A DNA stretch of 35,130 nucleotides from CAYNDB01 sp964395915 (GCA_964395915.1 CAYNDB010000010.1:1-35130), one strand, 5' to 3'. Counted from the first letter of the stretch, positions 15,562-25,033 are shown. Program-made: numbers and translations. Notes: generated by a model not told the origin, from the letters alone.

Positions 15562-18012
15562 ATGACGGAGTCAGCCTGTTATCATTGCGGTCTTCCCGTT
15601 TCCGAATCGGGCAAGGTTACAGGTCATATCAAGGGTGGCGAGAGGCTTTTTTGTTGTGAAGGGTGCAAATCTGTATCCTTTGCTATATGCGAAGCCGGGC
15701 TTGAAAGTTTTTACAACAAGGTTCCTGAGGATATAAACCTCACCATTTCTCCTGAAATATCCGCTCAAGCCGATATTTACGATATAGACGAGGTGCAGTC
15801 TGAATTCACCGATACGAATTCAGATATTCGTGAAGTAACTCTTCTTGTTGAGGGGATGCACTGCGCCGCCTGTGTATGGCTTATCGAAAAGGTCCTGGAA
15901 AAAACTGAAGGAGTGGAAGAAAGCCGGGTAAACTTTGCCGCGAAAAAGCTGCGCGTCAGATGGAATAATACAAAGATAAAGCTTTCCGAAATAATCAGGA
16001 AGGTAGGTTCGGTCGGATACTCCTCCGTTCCATACTCCGCTAACGCCGCCATCGAGGAAACCGAGAGCTCCCGAAGAAGCTCGCTTTTTAGAATCGGCTT
16101 TTCCGGTTTCGCCGCGATGAACATGATGTGGATATCAATAGCGTTATGGACGGGCGCGGCAGAGGGGGAATATCGCGATTTTTTCAGACTGACAGGGATG
16201 GGGCTTGCGTTTTTTACGATGGTCTATCCTGGCTACCCCTTTTTCAAGAATTCGTTTTTGGGATTAAAAAGTTTTTATCTGACAATGGATCTTCCGATAG
16301 CGATCGGGGCTTCCGTTACTTTTCTTTATTCCTCATATATAACGCTTTTCGCGCCGGAGAGCGGTGAAGTCTATTTCGATACGGTGGTGGCGCTTATATT
16401 CATCATCCTTATCGGTCGGCATCTTGAAACATCTTCCAGAGCTCGGGCGATGGATGCTACCGGAAGGCTTATGCAGCTCCAACCAAAAGTCGCCACTGTT
16501 TTGAGGAACGGGATGGAAGAGGCGGTACATGTTAAAACCGTGAAGAAAGGTGAAACTATTCTGATAAGGCCCGGTGAGCGAATACCCCTTGATTCCGAAG
16601 TGATAGAGGGGGAAAGCGACGTTGACGAATCGGTTATAACGGGCGAATCTCAGATGGTGGAAAAAACGGTTGGCGGGTTTTTGGTGGCGGGAGCCATGAA
16701 CGGAAACGGTTCGTTGACCGCAAAGGTTACGAAATCTCTTTCCGACTCTTCTTTAAGCAAAATGGCAAAGCTTATAGATGAAGCGCAAACCACCAAGGCG
16801 CCTACCCAGCGGATGGCGGAAAAGATCGTGCCCTGGTTCATAGCGGCGACCATATCAATCTCAGCCTTCACTTTTTATTTTTGGTATGGAGCAGGGCTGG
16901 AAAAGGCGCTTTTGACGGCCGTTTCGACGTTGATAATAACCTGCCCATGCGCTTTGGGCCTTGCTACCCCCATGGCGATAACCGCTGGCATGAGCCTTGG
17001 TTCCCGTATAGGGGTTCTTATAAAAAACGGAGCAAGTATTGAAACCTTGGCAAAGGCCGACCGGTTTGTATTTGACAAGACTGGAGCGCTGACTGAAGGT
17101 AAAAGGAGCGTAATCGAAATAACAGCCTTTAACGGTTATTCGGAAGATGAGCTTCTTTCGATTTCGGCTTCGGTTGAATCGCGTTCCGAGCATAATATAG
17201 CAAAGGCTATTGTCTCCGCCGCCAAAAATGAAAATATCGATATTACCAGATCCAACCTGAAAAGTTTCAAGGCAAGTCCCGGCTATGGCGTTGCGGCTAT
17301 TATGGGGGGGGAAGAGGTTGCGATAGGTTCGGGGGAATGGATGGGTGAGCATGGTATCGTAACAAAAGGGATAGACCTGCAAGAATATTCCGCGAAAGGT
17401 CAAACGGTGGTTTTTTGCGCTATCGGAAAAAAGTTAGCGGGGCTATTTGTGGTCGGTGACAGGCTTCGAGACGGCTCGTTTGAGGTAGTAGATTTCCTGA
17501 AAAAAGAGCGTTCGAAAATTTCTATTTTAACCGGCGATGTAAGGGGGGTGGCGGAGCATGTCGCAAGGTCGCTGAATCTTTCCGGTTCGGATGGTATAGA
17601 GATAAAAAGTGAATTGAAGCCGGAAGACAAGTATGCGGAGATAGAGCGATATCAGAAAAAGGAGAAGGAGGTGGTGGTGATGATAGGTGACGGCGTTAAC
17701 GACGCGCCGGCGCTGGTTAAGGCCGATGTGGGAATCGCCATTAGCTCCGGAGCGGACGTTACGGTTCAAAGCGCTGACATGATCCTTACCGGCGGTTCGC
17801 TTCGCAAGCTTGTTAAAACGATTAAACTTTCAAGAATTACCACCAGGGTAATCAGACAAAATATTGCGATTTCGCTGATATACAATGCTGTTTTGGTTCC
17901 GATGGCCGTTATGGGTCTTGTCACGCCGGTATTTGCCGCCATTGTGATGCCTCTTAGTTCATTAACCGTTGTAGGGAATACATTTCGCGTGAGGAAAGAG
18001 CAGGTGTTATGA
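15562..18012 (+). CDS. ccoI: Copper P1B-type ATPase for cbb3 assembly, with altered catalytic motifs
   Basis: An 816-residue FixI/CcoI-type pump that supplies copper for the CuB site. The N-terminus has the CYHCGLPV and FCCEGCKSV cysteine region typical of the family, then an HMA domain with GMHCAACVW, eight expected helices, and TCPCALGLATP. The phosphorylation motif reads DKTGALT at residue 505 (GAC 17074), not DKTGTLT; one base change (ACG to GCG) explains it. The nucleotide-site motif reads SEHN instead of SEHP. GDGVNDAPA is intact. All other features fit an active transporter, so reduced activity or sequence error are both possible. The end overlaps ccoS. Confidence 0.92.
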   Translation: MTESACYHCGLPVSESGKVTGHIKGGERLFCCEGCKSVSFAICEAGLESFYNKVPEDINLTISPEISAQADIYDIDEVQSEFTDTNSDIREVTLLVEGMHCAACVWLIEKVLEKTEGVEESRVNFAAKKLRVRWNNTKIKLSEIIRKVGSVGYSSVPYSANAAIEETESSRRSSLFRIGFSGFAAMNMMWISIALWTGAAEGEYRDFFRLTGMGLAFFTMVYPGYPFFKNSFLGLKSFYLTMDLPIAIGASVTFLYSSYITLFAPESGEVYFDTVVALIFIILIGRHLETSSRARAMDATGRLMQLQPKVATVLRNGMEEAVHVKTVKKGETILIRPGERIPLDSEVIEGESDVDESVITGESQMVEKTVGGFLVAGAMNGNGSLTAKVTKSLSDSSLSKMAKLIDEAQTTKAPTQRMAEKIVPWFIAATISISAFTFYFWYGAGLEKALLTAVSTLIITCPCALGLATPMAITAGMSLGSRIGVLIKNGASIETLAKADRFVFDKTGALTEGKRSVIEITAFNGYSEDELLSISASVESRSEHNIAKAIVSAAKNENIDITRSNLKSFKASPGYGVAAIMGGEEVAIGSGEWMGEHGIVTKGIDLQEYSAKGQTVVFCAIGKKLAGLFVVGDRLRDGSFEVVDFLKKERSKISILTGDVRGVAEHVARSLNLSGSDGIEIKSELKPEDKYAEIERYQKKEKEVVVMIGDGVNDAPALVKADVGIAISSGADVTVQSADMILTGGSLRKLVKTIKLSRITTRVIRQNIAISLIYNAVLVPMAVMGLVTPVFAAIVMPLSSLTVVGNTFRVRKEQVL

Positions 18013-18200
18013 GTGTAATTTACTGGCTTGTGCCTATAATTATTCTGGTTGGCGTTGCGGCGTTGCTCCTGCTGTTCTGGTCGATCAGAAGCGGGCAGTA
18101 TGACGACCTGGAAGGCTCTTCAAGCAGGATATTGATGGACGACGATGATCCGAAACTTCCGTGGAATAAAAATCCGGAAAACGACGAAGATGAAAACTGA
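18009..18200 (+). CDS. ccoS: cbb3 oxidase maturation protein CcoS
   Basis: A 63-residue single-pass protein. The helix WLVPIIILVGVAALLLLFW is followed by SIRSGQYDDLEGSS, the hallmark of CcoS. It is needed for cofactor insertion into CcoN in other bacteria. It is coupled to ccoI by ATGA, completing the GHIS order, and ends one base from the convergent TauE/SafE-like gene. Confidence 0.93.
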   Translation: MSVIYWLVPIIILVGVAALLLLFWSIRSGQYDDLEGSSSRILMDDDDPKLPWNKNPENDEDEN

Positions 18201-18201
18201 T

Positions 18202-18681
18202 TTACATTTTCATCATTGAATGGCTCCATAGCGGTGTTGACTTGAAGATCAGGAAAAGTCCGAACAACGCCATCGCCACTGCGGCCGCTTTCATGAAGCG
18301 GATACGGCTTGAGGGTTGTATTTTTTTTATCGCCCATGCCACCCCGAAAAGCCATGGCGTTGTCCCAAGCCCGAAAAGGAACATTATAACGGCGCTGTAA
18401 AAGAGNNNNNNNNNNNNNNNNNNNNNNNNNNNNNNNNNNNNNNNNNNNNNNNNNNNNNNNNNNNNNNNNNNNNNNNNNNNNNNNNNNNNNNNNNNNNNNN
18501 NNNNNATGCCGAGGAGAATGTATGTGGCGACTCTTGAAAGTTGATAGATAATTATGCCGGGCCACGATACACGTCCGCTCCTGATGGAAACCGAGGCAAC
18601 GATGCCGCCACACATCCCCACACAATGAAATCCACCAAAGAAACCTAATAATAAGGGTGGAACATATTCGTATAAAGCCAT
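18202..18681 (-). CDS. TauE/SafE-like (DsbD_2-type) membrane protein, broken by assembly gap
   Basis: The N-terminus MALYEYVPPLLLGFFGGFHC followed by VGMCGGI is the signature of the small TauE/SafE-like family found beside cbb3 assembly genes. A 100-N gap (18406-18505) removes the middle. The C-terminal part (SAVIMFLFGLGTTPWL..., then two more helices) fits the same family. About 125 residues are visible while the family is usually longer than 200, so the missing part is probably bigger than 100 bases. A role in copper or thiol handling for the oxidase is inferred from location only. Confidence 0.75.
   Translation of the reverse strand: MALYEYVPPLLLGFFGGFHCVGMCGGIVASVSIRSGRVSWPGIIIYQLSRVATYILLGXXXXXXXXXXXXXXXXXXXXXXXXXXXXXXXXXXLFYSAVIMFLFGLGTTPWLFGVAWAIKKIQPSSRIRFMKAAAVAMALFGLFLIFKSTPLWSHSMMKM
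18406..18505. other. Assembly gap (100 N) inside TauE/SafE-like gene
   Basis: Exactly 100 N. Unlike the first gap, I see no shared sequence on the two sides. The true length is unknown. Confidence 0.95.
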
Positions 18682-19016
18682 AAAAATTTAATGTAAGGCA
18701 AATTGCTATCACTTCTGAGCAGTTTTACATAGATATGGGAAAGAATGAAAGCCTTTTAGCGGTTTCAAATTCTTCTATGGCTTGGCAAAATGCGTAGCGG
18801 CTCTCGCCAGAGACCGTGTCATTGGATGGTGGTAAGAGGGCTATTATCTGAAGCGTTTTTACAAACAGGGTATTGGCAGGCAGGTTCCCACTGGCTTTAT
18901 ATAGGCGCGCTCTTGCTATGAAAAATGTTTTGTTCCTAAAGCATGAAACAATGTCATAAAATGAAAAAGGGATATTAATATTTCATCACAGCTTTTTGTT
19001 TGTTATGGAGACCGTA
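18682..19016. other. Stretch without a recognisable gene
   Basis: Short open frames occur on the plus strand (for example around 18748-18830) but none has a ribosome site or a recognisable product. I found no RNA gene or clear repeat. The promoters of the DUF59 gene and the TauE-like gene should lie here but are not obvious. Confidence 0.4.
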
Positions 19017-19313
19017 ATGATAACCGAGGATATGGTAAGGGATACTCTGCGAGGCATAGTTGATCCTGAAGTAGGTGTGAATATAGTCGACCTGGGGCTT
19101 GTTTACAATATCAATATACAAAAGGATGACGTTAGCGTCGCAATGACCATGACCACGCGAGCGTGCCCTTTGGGCGAGCTGATTACCAGCCAGGCCGAGG
19201 ACGCGATCAAGGAAAAATTTCCAGAGGCCACCTCGATTACGGTCGAGATGGTGTGGGACCCTCCATGGGATTCAACCATGATGTCAGATGAGGCAAGGAA
19301 AATACTGGGCTGA
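19017..19313 (+). CDS. DUF59/MIP18-family iron-sulfur assembly protein
   Basis: A 98-residue protein of the SufT/PaaD-like family. The sequence has IVDPEVGVNIVDLGLVYNI, then TTRACPLGELI, then VEMVWDPPWDSTMMS; the conserved cysteine and the WxPPW-type end are characteristic. Members assist maturation of iron-sulfur proteins. ATG 19017 is preferred over upstream in-frame codons, because GGAG lies 6 bases ahead. It stands alone in front of an NnrS-like gene, so its client is not indicated. Confidence 0.87.
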   Translation: MITEDMVRDTLRGIVDPEVGVNIVDLGLVYNINIQKDDVSVAMTMTTRACPLGELITSQAEDAIKEKFPEATSITVEMVWDPPWDSTMMSDEARKILG

Positions 19314-19379
19314 AAGCGTCATTCCTGATTTCAACTTATATTAATAGCTATTTTAATTGATCCTCAGGTTGGGTATAGA

Positions 19380-20395
19380 ATGGATTTCTGGTATCGCGTA
19401 AGGTTTCCTCTTCTTGCCACCGGCATGATCGCTCTTCTTGGGGCGCTTTGGGGCGGCCTTCTGCGTTTGGGATGGAGTCTTCCCGCCCTGAACCCCTCCC
19501 TGTATTCAAACCACGGCCCATTGATGGCCGCTGTTTTTCTCGCCGTTGTTATAGGGCTCGAACGCGCTGTGGCTCTGGGGCATAAATGGTCCTATTCCGT
19601 TCCCGCGCTAACAGGAATTGGCGGATTGTTTATCATTTTCGGGTCTACGGAGATGACAGGGCAAATTTTAGTGACCCTGGGGGCCTTGGCGCTGGTGATA
19701 GTTAATATAGTTATTATCCGCGCACAGTTTGCCTTGTTTACAGTGATTATGGGAGCCGGTTCTGTGGCGCTGATGACCGGCGACGCCTTATGGCTTATGG
19801 GGGAGCCAATCTACGAGATTGTAATCTGGTGGATCGGCTTCCTGGTCCTGACCATTTCGGCTGAGAGGCTGGAATTGAGCCGCTTCCTTGCGCCATCAAA
19901 AACCGCTCAGGCGGGATTTATAGCGTCCGCAATTATCTTTATCATGGGCATAATCTTGATGTCTGTCAGGCCAGATTCCGGGCCTTGGCTTATGGGGTTA
20001 GGGATGTTGGCTATCACCCTGTGGCTCAGCCGCTACGATATAGCGCGCCGAACAATAAAACAGAAAGGCCTGACCCGTTTTGTGGCGATATGCTTGCTGT
20101 CGGGATATATCTGGCTTGGCATAGGAGGGGCGCTGGCGTTTATGTCGGATGAATGGATTCCCGGCTTTTATTACGACGCGACACTGCATGCCGTATTTCT
20201 CGGGTTTGTTTTTTCCATGATTTTTGGGCATGCGCCAATCATTTTCCCAGCCGTGTTAAGAGTTAAAATGCCGTTTGATAAAATATTCTATTCGCATCTG
20301 ATTCTTTTGCACGTTTCGCTCGTTACTCGCTTTGTGTCGGATATTTTTTACAACACCGCAGGGCAAATGTGGGGAGGTCTTCTAAACGAACTGGC
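19380..20395 (+). CDS. NnrS-like polytopic membrane protein, 3' end lost in gap
   Basis: At least 338 residues with roughly ten hydrophobic helices. Histidines stand in NHGPLMAAVFLAVVIGLERA, in LHAVFLGFVFSMIFGHAP, and in SHLILLHVSL, recalling NnrS, a haem- and copper-containing membrane protein linked to NO stress. The similarity is in style and I cannot confirm the family. The frame runs into a 100-N gap. An in-frame TAA occurs just after it (20499), but the gap length is arbitrary so the true stop is unknown. It converges on ccmF. Confidence 0.5.
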
Positions 20396-20495
20396 NNNNN
20401 NNNNNNNNNNNNNNNNNNNNNNNNNNNNNNNNNNNNNNNNNNNNNNNNNNNNNNNNNNNNNNNNNNNNNNNNNNNNNNNNNNNNNNNNNNNNNNN
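20396..20495. other. Assembly gap (100 N)
   Basis: Exactly 100 N, between the NnrS-like gene and the end of ccmF. The flanking sequences do not match each other. Confidence 0.95.
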
Positions 20496-20506
20496 AAATA
20501 AATAGT

Positions 20507-22510
20507 TTAAACTTTCGCCGAGTCCATTGCGTGACGCGCTTCGAAACGTTTTCGTTCTCGTTTGTCCGGCCACATGGCAAGAATACCCCCAAAACCCATG
20601 ACAACACCGCCGAGCCATAACCATTTGACCAGAGGGTTTACATGTATCTTGAAGGTGGCCGAGCCGTCTTCATTCACAGCCGCCAGAATGACATAGAGGT
20701 CTTCTTTATAAGTTGTGTGTATCGCCACTTCCGATGTTGGTTGCGGTTCGGTGTTGCCTCGGAAATCCTTCAAATAATGAATATTTCTTTCAGGCAACAC
20801 ATACCCTATCTTTTCCCCGTTGCGCTCCACCAGGAGCGTAGCCACAGCGGTTACAAGCGTTTGTTTAGGTTGCGACCAGTCCGACTTGTAATAGGTCAGC
20901 GTGTAATCTTCTATGTTTATTTTGTCGCCAGGCTTTACTACGGCTTCCACTTCTTTATTGAACCACGCTCCTGTAAACCCGACAAAAGCGAATATTACGC
21001 CGATATGGATAATATATCCGCCATACCTTCTTTTGTTTCTCCAGAAGAGGTTGATCGTGGCCATGAAAAGGTTTTCCTTGCCCGATGACGCCCTTGCCTT
21101 TATACCCTTTATTATTTCAGTGCTTATGGTGGACAACACGAATATACATATGGAGAAGCTCAGCCACGGCATGAAATCTCTAACGCCGACGATGGCTATA
21201 GTTACCATTCCGAGAAGCGTTATGACCCCTGGTATAAGGAAGTTTTTCTTGAAATTTTTCACGCTGGCTTTACGCCATGCTATAAGGGGACATATCCCGG
21301 TAAGGACCAACAGCCCAAGCCCGATGGGAATCATCACCTGGTTGAAGAAAGGGGGCCCCACGGTGATTTTCTCCCCCCGCACAAGCTCAGATATCATAGG
21401 GAACATGGTCCCCCAGAATACTGTGAACGCGGCGCCCACCAGCATAAGGTTGTTAAAAAGGAACGAAGCCTCGCGGGAAAGCATGGAGTCCAGCTGGCCT
21501 TTGCTTTTTAACAGAGGCAGACGCGTTACGATCATATAAATAGAAAATGTGATAATTATCATAAGGAAGACAAGAAAGTACATGCCGACGGTCGACTCGC
21601 CAAATGAATGGACAGACGATATCATGCCGGACCGCGTAAGGAACGTGCCGAAGATGGTCAGGATATAGGTCAATGCGATCAACGTCATGTTCCACGTTTT
21701 GAGCATGTCCTTTTTTTCCTGGATCATTACCGAGTGCAGATACGCCGTGCATGTAAGCCACGGCATAAACGACGCGTTCTCCACCGGATCCCATGCCCAA
21801 TACCCGCCCCAGCCAAGCTCCACATAGGCCCAGTTTGCGCCCAAGAGGTTGCCAAAAGTCAGGAATAGCCATGCGAATATTGTCCATCTTCGTGTCGTGC
21901 GTATCCACACATCGCCAAGCTGGTTCGACATCAAAGCCGCCATAGCAAACGCGAATGGTATAGTCACAGCCACGAAACCTACGTATAGCGATGGGGGGTG
22001 GAAAATCATGCCCGGGTTCTGCAACATCGGGTTAAGCCCATGCCCATCCGCCGGTAGAAACGGCATTCTTTCGAACACCGGTGACGCAAACACCATCAGC
22101 AGGCCAAATAACACGAGCGTGGCGGAAATTATGAATACAACATAAGGCATCAGTTTCCTGTTTTTATTCCGGTTCTGGACGACAACGATAGTGGCGAACA
22201 CACCAAGCATCCACGCCCATAGAAGCAGGGAGCCTTTTTGCCCCGCCCAAAAAGCGGATATTTTGTAGAATTTGCCAAGCTCTATGTTCGAATAGCTGTA
22301 GACGTATTCAAGGGAAAAATCGTTTATATAGAAAGCGCGCATTAACACCACAGCGGCGAGGGTATGCAGCGCAAAGATTCCAATCAATCCGTATTCGGAG
22401 CTTTTCACCATCTGTTTGAGGCCGATTTTCTCGCCCCATACGGATACCATGGCGGTATAGATCGACAGACCTAACGCCAGCAGAAGAGAATATTCACCTA
22501 TTTCATTCAT
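20507..22510 (-). CDS. ccmF: Cytochrome c-type biogenesis protein, haem lyase subunit
   Basis: A 667-residue polytopic inner-membrane protein of cytochrome c maturation system I. The tryptophan-rich WWD-type motif is WGGYWAWDPVENASFMPW; a conserved haem-ligand region HPPSLYVGF precedes it, and the C-terminal soluble domain comes before a last helix. It attaches haem from CcmE to apocytochromes such as CcoO and CcoP. An AAAGGA ribosome site precedes ATG 22510. It lies 67 bases after ccmE. No ccmABC or ccmG/H is in the window. Confidence 0.95.
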   Translation of the reverse strand: MNEIGEYSLLLALGLSIYTAMVSVWGEKIGLKQMVKSSEYGLIGIFALHTLAAVVLMRAFYINDFSLEYVYSYSNIELGKFYKISAFWAGQKGSLLLWAWMLGVFATIVVVQNRNKNRKLMPYVVFIISATLVLFGLLMVFASPVFERMPFLPADGHGLNPMLQNPGMIFHPPSLYVGFVAVTIPFAFAMAALMSNQLGDVWIRTTRRWTIFAWLFLTFGNLLGANWAYVELGWGGYWAWDPVENASFMPWLTCTAYLHSVMIQEKKDMLKTWNMTLIALTYILTIFGTFLTRSGMISSVHSFGESTVGMYFLVFLMIIITFSIYMIVTRLPLLKSKGQLDSMLSREASFLFNNLMLVGAAFTVFWGTMFPMISELVRGEKITVGPPFFNQVMIPIGLGLLVLTGICPLIAWRKASVKNFKKNFLIPGVITLLGMVTIAIVGVRDFMPWLSFSICIFVLSTISTEIIKGIKARASSGKENLFMATINLFWRNKRRYGGYIIHIGVIFAFVGFTGAWFNKEVEAVVKPGDKINIEDYTLTYYKSDWSQPKQTLVTAVATLLVERNGEKIGYVLPERNIHYLKDFRGNTEPQPTSEVAIHTTYKEDLYVILAAVNEDGSATFKIHVNPLVKWLWLGGVVMGFGGILAMWPDKRERKRFEARHAMDSAKV

Positions 22511-22577
22511 AACGATCCTTTATGAAGCGATGGAAATGGGAAGTCAATCGCTTTTAGCCCACTTTGGTTTAAAGCAT

Positions 22578-23060
22578 TTAGATGGATTTTTTGACTTCTT
22601 CGGCGGCTTCGTATTTGGAAGGGCAGCTCGTCAAAAGTTTATTTGCTATAAATCGGCCATCCTTGTCGACTCTTCCTTCAACCACCACATCAATATCCGC
22701 CTGGAACATGTCCGGCGTCACACCTTCGTAATAAACTGGAATCTTTTTCATCGACTCGTCTATTATTTCGAAGTTGAGCTTCAGGCTGGAGGTGTCTTTG
22801 CTTATAGTCCCCGGAGCAACCTTGCCTTCAAGGCGAAGCCTGTTCTTGGTGGCATCCGGTCCCATGGCAAGCACTTCGGCGACCGTGTAATAATACGATC
22901 CGCTGGCCTGAACGCCGGTAAAAATCAGATAACCAATTGTCCCAACAATGATTACAGCCCCTACCATAAACTTTTTCTGGGCGTTGTTAAGGCCTTTACG
23001 CCTTTGCGCCCTGGCGGTTCCGCTATCTTTCGAAGTCTCTTCAGACCCTTTGCTATCCAT
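22578..23060 (-). CDS. ccmE: Haem chaperone CcmE, cysteine (CxxxY) variant
   Basis: A 160-residue membrane-anchored haem chaperone. A basic N-terminus and one helix (about 31-49) precede the OB-fold domain (RLEGKVAPGTI..., PVYYEGVTPDMFQ..., VVVEGRVDKDGRFIANKLL). The standard enzyme binds haem through histidine in an HxxxY motif. Here the position reads LTSCPSKYEA, that is CxxxY. This is the variant known from Desulfovibrio and archaea, associated with the modified system I lacking CcmH. A GGAGA ribosome site precedes ATG 23060. It forms an operon with ccmF. Confidence 0.93.
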   Translation of the reverse strand: MDSKGSEETSKDSGTARAQRRKGLNNAQKKFMVGAVIIVGTIGYLIFTGVQASGSYYYTVAEVLAMGPDATKNRLRLEGKVAPGTISKDTSSLKLNFEIIDESMKKIPVYYEGVTPDMFQADIDVVVEGRVDKDGRFIANKLLTSCPSKYEAAEEVKKSI

Positions 23061-23556
23061 CTATTTTCTCCAATTTGTCACTACAGATATTGTAGCAAAA
23101 TTACCTTAAAATGCTAGCGTAACAGATTATAAGCGCTCAACCACTTGTTTGTAAGACACTTTTTTGGAGTGATTTATTTCATAATATTACGATTATTAGC
23201 GTATGCGGCGCTCTTACCATATTTTGTCCTCCCCTTGGAGTGGGGGCGTTGTTGGTGGGGGTGGGTAATGTCATCCCGCGCTTGACGCGGGATCCCGTCG
23301 CCACAATTGAAATCCCGGACTAAATCCGGGATGACGTGATTGGTATATTGCGTCTTCTGCCGACCTCAAAGGCCGGCTATAACAAAAGTGGAATTAATTA
23401 ACTCCCGGATAACAAACCAGTTGTTTAGCGGATCGAAACAGGAAAAGGCAATTTAAACTATGCGGGTATTGCTAAACGTGGCAGGGTTCAGGAGCGGATT
23501 GAGGAACATCTCGGTGAGATTCCAGGCTCCAATGTGAAAGTTGAACAATTCAACAT
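23061..23556. other. Intergenic region with palindromic repeats and a possible gene relic
   Basis: The region holds the ccmE promoter zone (weak TACAAT-like boxes only), a C/G-rich segment at about 23228-23264, a double-hairpin repeat at 23269-23336, and the start of a plus-strand open relic at 23429-23617. No complete gene is seen. Confidence 0.5.
23269..23336. repeat. Double-hairpin GTCATCCCG repeat unit
   Basis: Two 8-bp perfect hairpins stand side by side: ATCCCGCG/CGCGGGAT (23273-23293) and ATCCCGGA/TCCGGGAT (23312-23332). The outer ends GTCAT (23270-23274) and ATGAC (23331-23335) also pair. This composition is typical of dispersed intergenic palindromes in many genomes; whether it is mobile here is unknown. 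Confidence 0.7.
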
Positions 23557-23617
23557 TTATCTAAGCGCGCGCAACAACTTCGACCTAGGCGCGAGTTTGG
23601 CAAGACGTTTGGCGTAG
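23429..23617 (+). pseudogene. Possible coding relic, transposase-like tail
   Basis: An open frame without a start codon begins just after a stop and encodes about 62 residues (including LNYAGIAKRGRVQERIEEHL). Its pattern resembles C-terminal parts of some IS4/IS1634-type transposases, but I cannot confirm this. Its last part overlaps the 3' end of the convergent M48 gene. It has no ribosome site, so it is a relic at most. Confidence 0.25.
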
Positions 23618-25020
23618 AGGTTTTTTTTCTTTACCTTGCCATTTAGCTTGTAGAAATACGCAATATTGAAAATAGCGTCGATATAATCTGGCTTTAGCTC
23701 AATAGCTTTTTCAAGGTCCGCTTCCACTTTTTCATTCAAATTAACCTTTATATTTCTTCCCATTTGAAGGTACGCCACACCCCTGTTGTTATAAGCTTCG
23801 GCGTTTTCAGGGTTTAAGGTAAGGCTCAGGTCAAGCTCTCCTACGGCGCTGGAATATTCGCTTTTCAAAAAATGGACACAGGCAAGGTTGTTATGCGCGG
23901 GTGAATATGTATGATCCCGTTCGGCCGCTTCTCGAAAATATTTGGAGGCCGTGTTTGCATATCTGATGAAACGTAACTTATGGCTCTCACTTTTCATCAT
24001 CGTTCTGGCAAGTGAGGATTGCGCTTGTTTTCGAAACGAGAGGGTTTTTTTTGCGCGAGTATCGGTGTCAATTATCAGAGATAGACGAAACGCCGGTCTG
24101 TCCGGCTTCCATTTATCGAGCTGATCCGCCGCCATCTGGTAATACACAAGGCCCAGGTTGTTATAAGCTTCCCTGCTTTGGTATACGGAAAGAAAATCCT
24201 CGAAATAACTTTTGGCGAACACATAGCCGCCACGTTTATACGCTTCGACACCCTTGTCGAAGACCTTCACTTTTTCCGACACTTTTTTAAGAGTTATGAG
24301 GATCGTGGCGGAGCGCTGTTCTATCTGTGGATGGTTGACATCCAGCATGGCGCCTTTTAACAGAGCGGGGCTTGTGGCGGCGGTCCACTCACGGAAAAAA
24401 TTGACATCGGTATCCACGATCCTTCTAACGTTATACCCAGCCTGCGACGCATAGATAACTCCATACTGGTCGGCTTTCAGCTCTTTTGTAATCACTTGAT
24501 CCGTAAGGAGGGCTATTTCCATAACCTGTTCAAGAGTCTTTTTCATATCGGGGTCTTTGGCAAGCTCCGGCCTTACCCCCTGATAGAAGAAGAAATGCCA
24601 GAAATCCCCGTTTACCTGATGGCTAAGCTCATGCCCGATAATGAACGCAAGCCTCGCTTTTGCGTTATTGCTGGATTTCGCTTTCAAACAGATATCGATG
24701 GCGCCTCGGGTCAGGATAATCGTCCCGTCCGGCAAAGACCTTGCCCATGGGTATCCCTCCTCATCCAATATGAACAGTTCCGGTATTGGCCCCGGCCGTC
24801 TGTCCGCCGCGGCGAGCACATCGGCGAATATTTTATGGGTCAGCGTAGACCTTGCGTCATTTTTGTCCAATAATTTTTTTTGAGAAATCCAATAGTCACG
24901 TTTGGATAACGGGCCAGACGGGGTGACGCCGGAATCCGCCGAAGCTGTGACGGAAAATAATATAACGAGGCTTGTCAGAACAGGCGCGACAGTGAAAAGT
25001 ATTGAAGGCCTGTATGTCAT
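23557..25020 (-). CDS. Exported M48-family metalloprotease with C-terminal TPR repeats
   Basis: A 487-residue protein. An N-terminal hydrophobic signal segment (about 8-28, ending near SASADSG) predicts export. HELSH at 130-134 and ELKAD at 180-184 give the two histidines and the third zinc ligand of M48 proteases. The C-terminal half contains tetratricopeptide repeats (for example AYNNRGVAYLQMG and AHNNLACVHFLKS). The layout recalls BepA/YfgC, an outer-membrane quality-control protease. It is the last gene of the sigma/anti-sigma operon, with a GGAGGGG ribosome site 13 bases after the anti-sigma stop. A role in envelope maintenance or signal processing is inferred. Confidence 0.85.
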   Translation of the reverse strand: MTYRPSILFTVAPVLTSLVILFSVTASADSGVTPSGPLSKRDYWISQKKLLDKNDARSTLTHKIFADVLAAADRRPGPIPELFILDEEGYPWARSLPDGTIILTRGAIDICLKAKSSNNAKARLAFIIGHELSHQVNGDFWHFFFYQGVRPELAKDPDMKKTLEQVMEIALLTDQVITKELKADQYGVIYASQAGYNVRRIVDTDVNFFREWTAATSPALLKGAMLDVNHPQIEQRSATILITLKKVSEKVKVFDKGVEAYKRGGYVFAKSYFEDFLSVYQSREAYNNLGLVYYQMAADQLDKWKPDRPAFRLSLIIDTDTRAKKTLSFRKQAQSSLARTMMKSESHKLRFIRYANTASKYFREAAERDHTYSPAHNNLACVHFLKSEYSSAVGELDLSLTLNPENAEAYNNRGVAYLQMGRNIKVNLNEKVEADLEKAIELKPDYIDAIFNIAYFYKLNGKVKKKNLYAKRLAKLAPRSKLLRALR

Positions 25021-25033
25021 TGGCCCCTCCGTT

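Noticed and set aside
24012..24290. Plus-strand open frames inside the M48-TPR gene
   Set aside because: No ribosome sites or domains; antisense to a clear signal-peptide protease.
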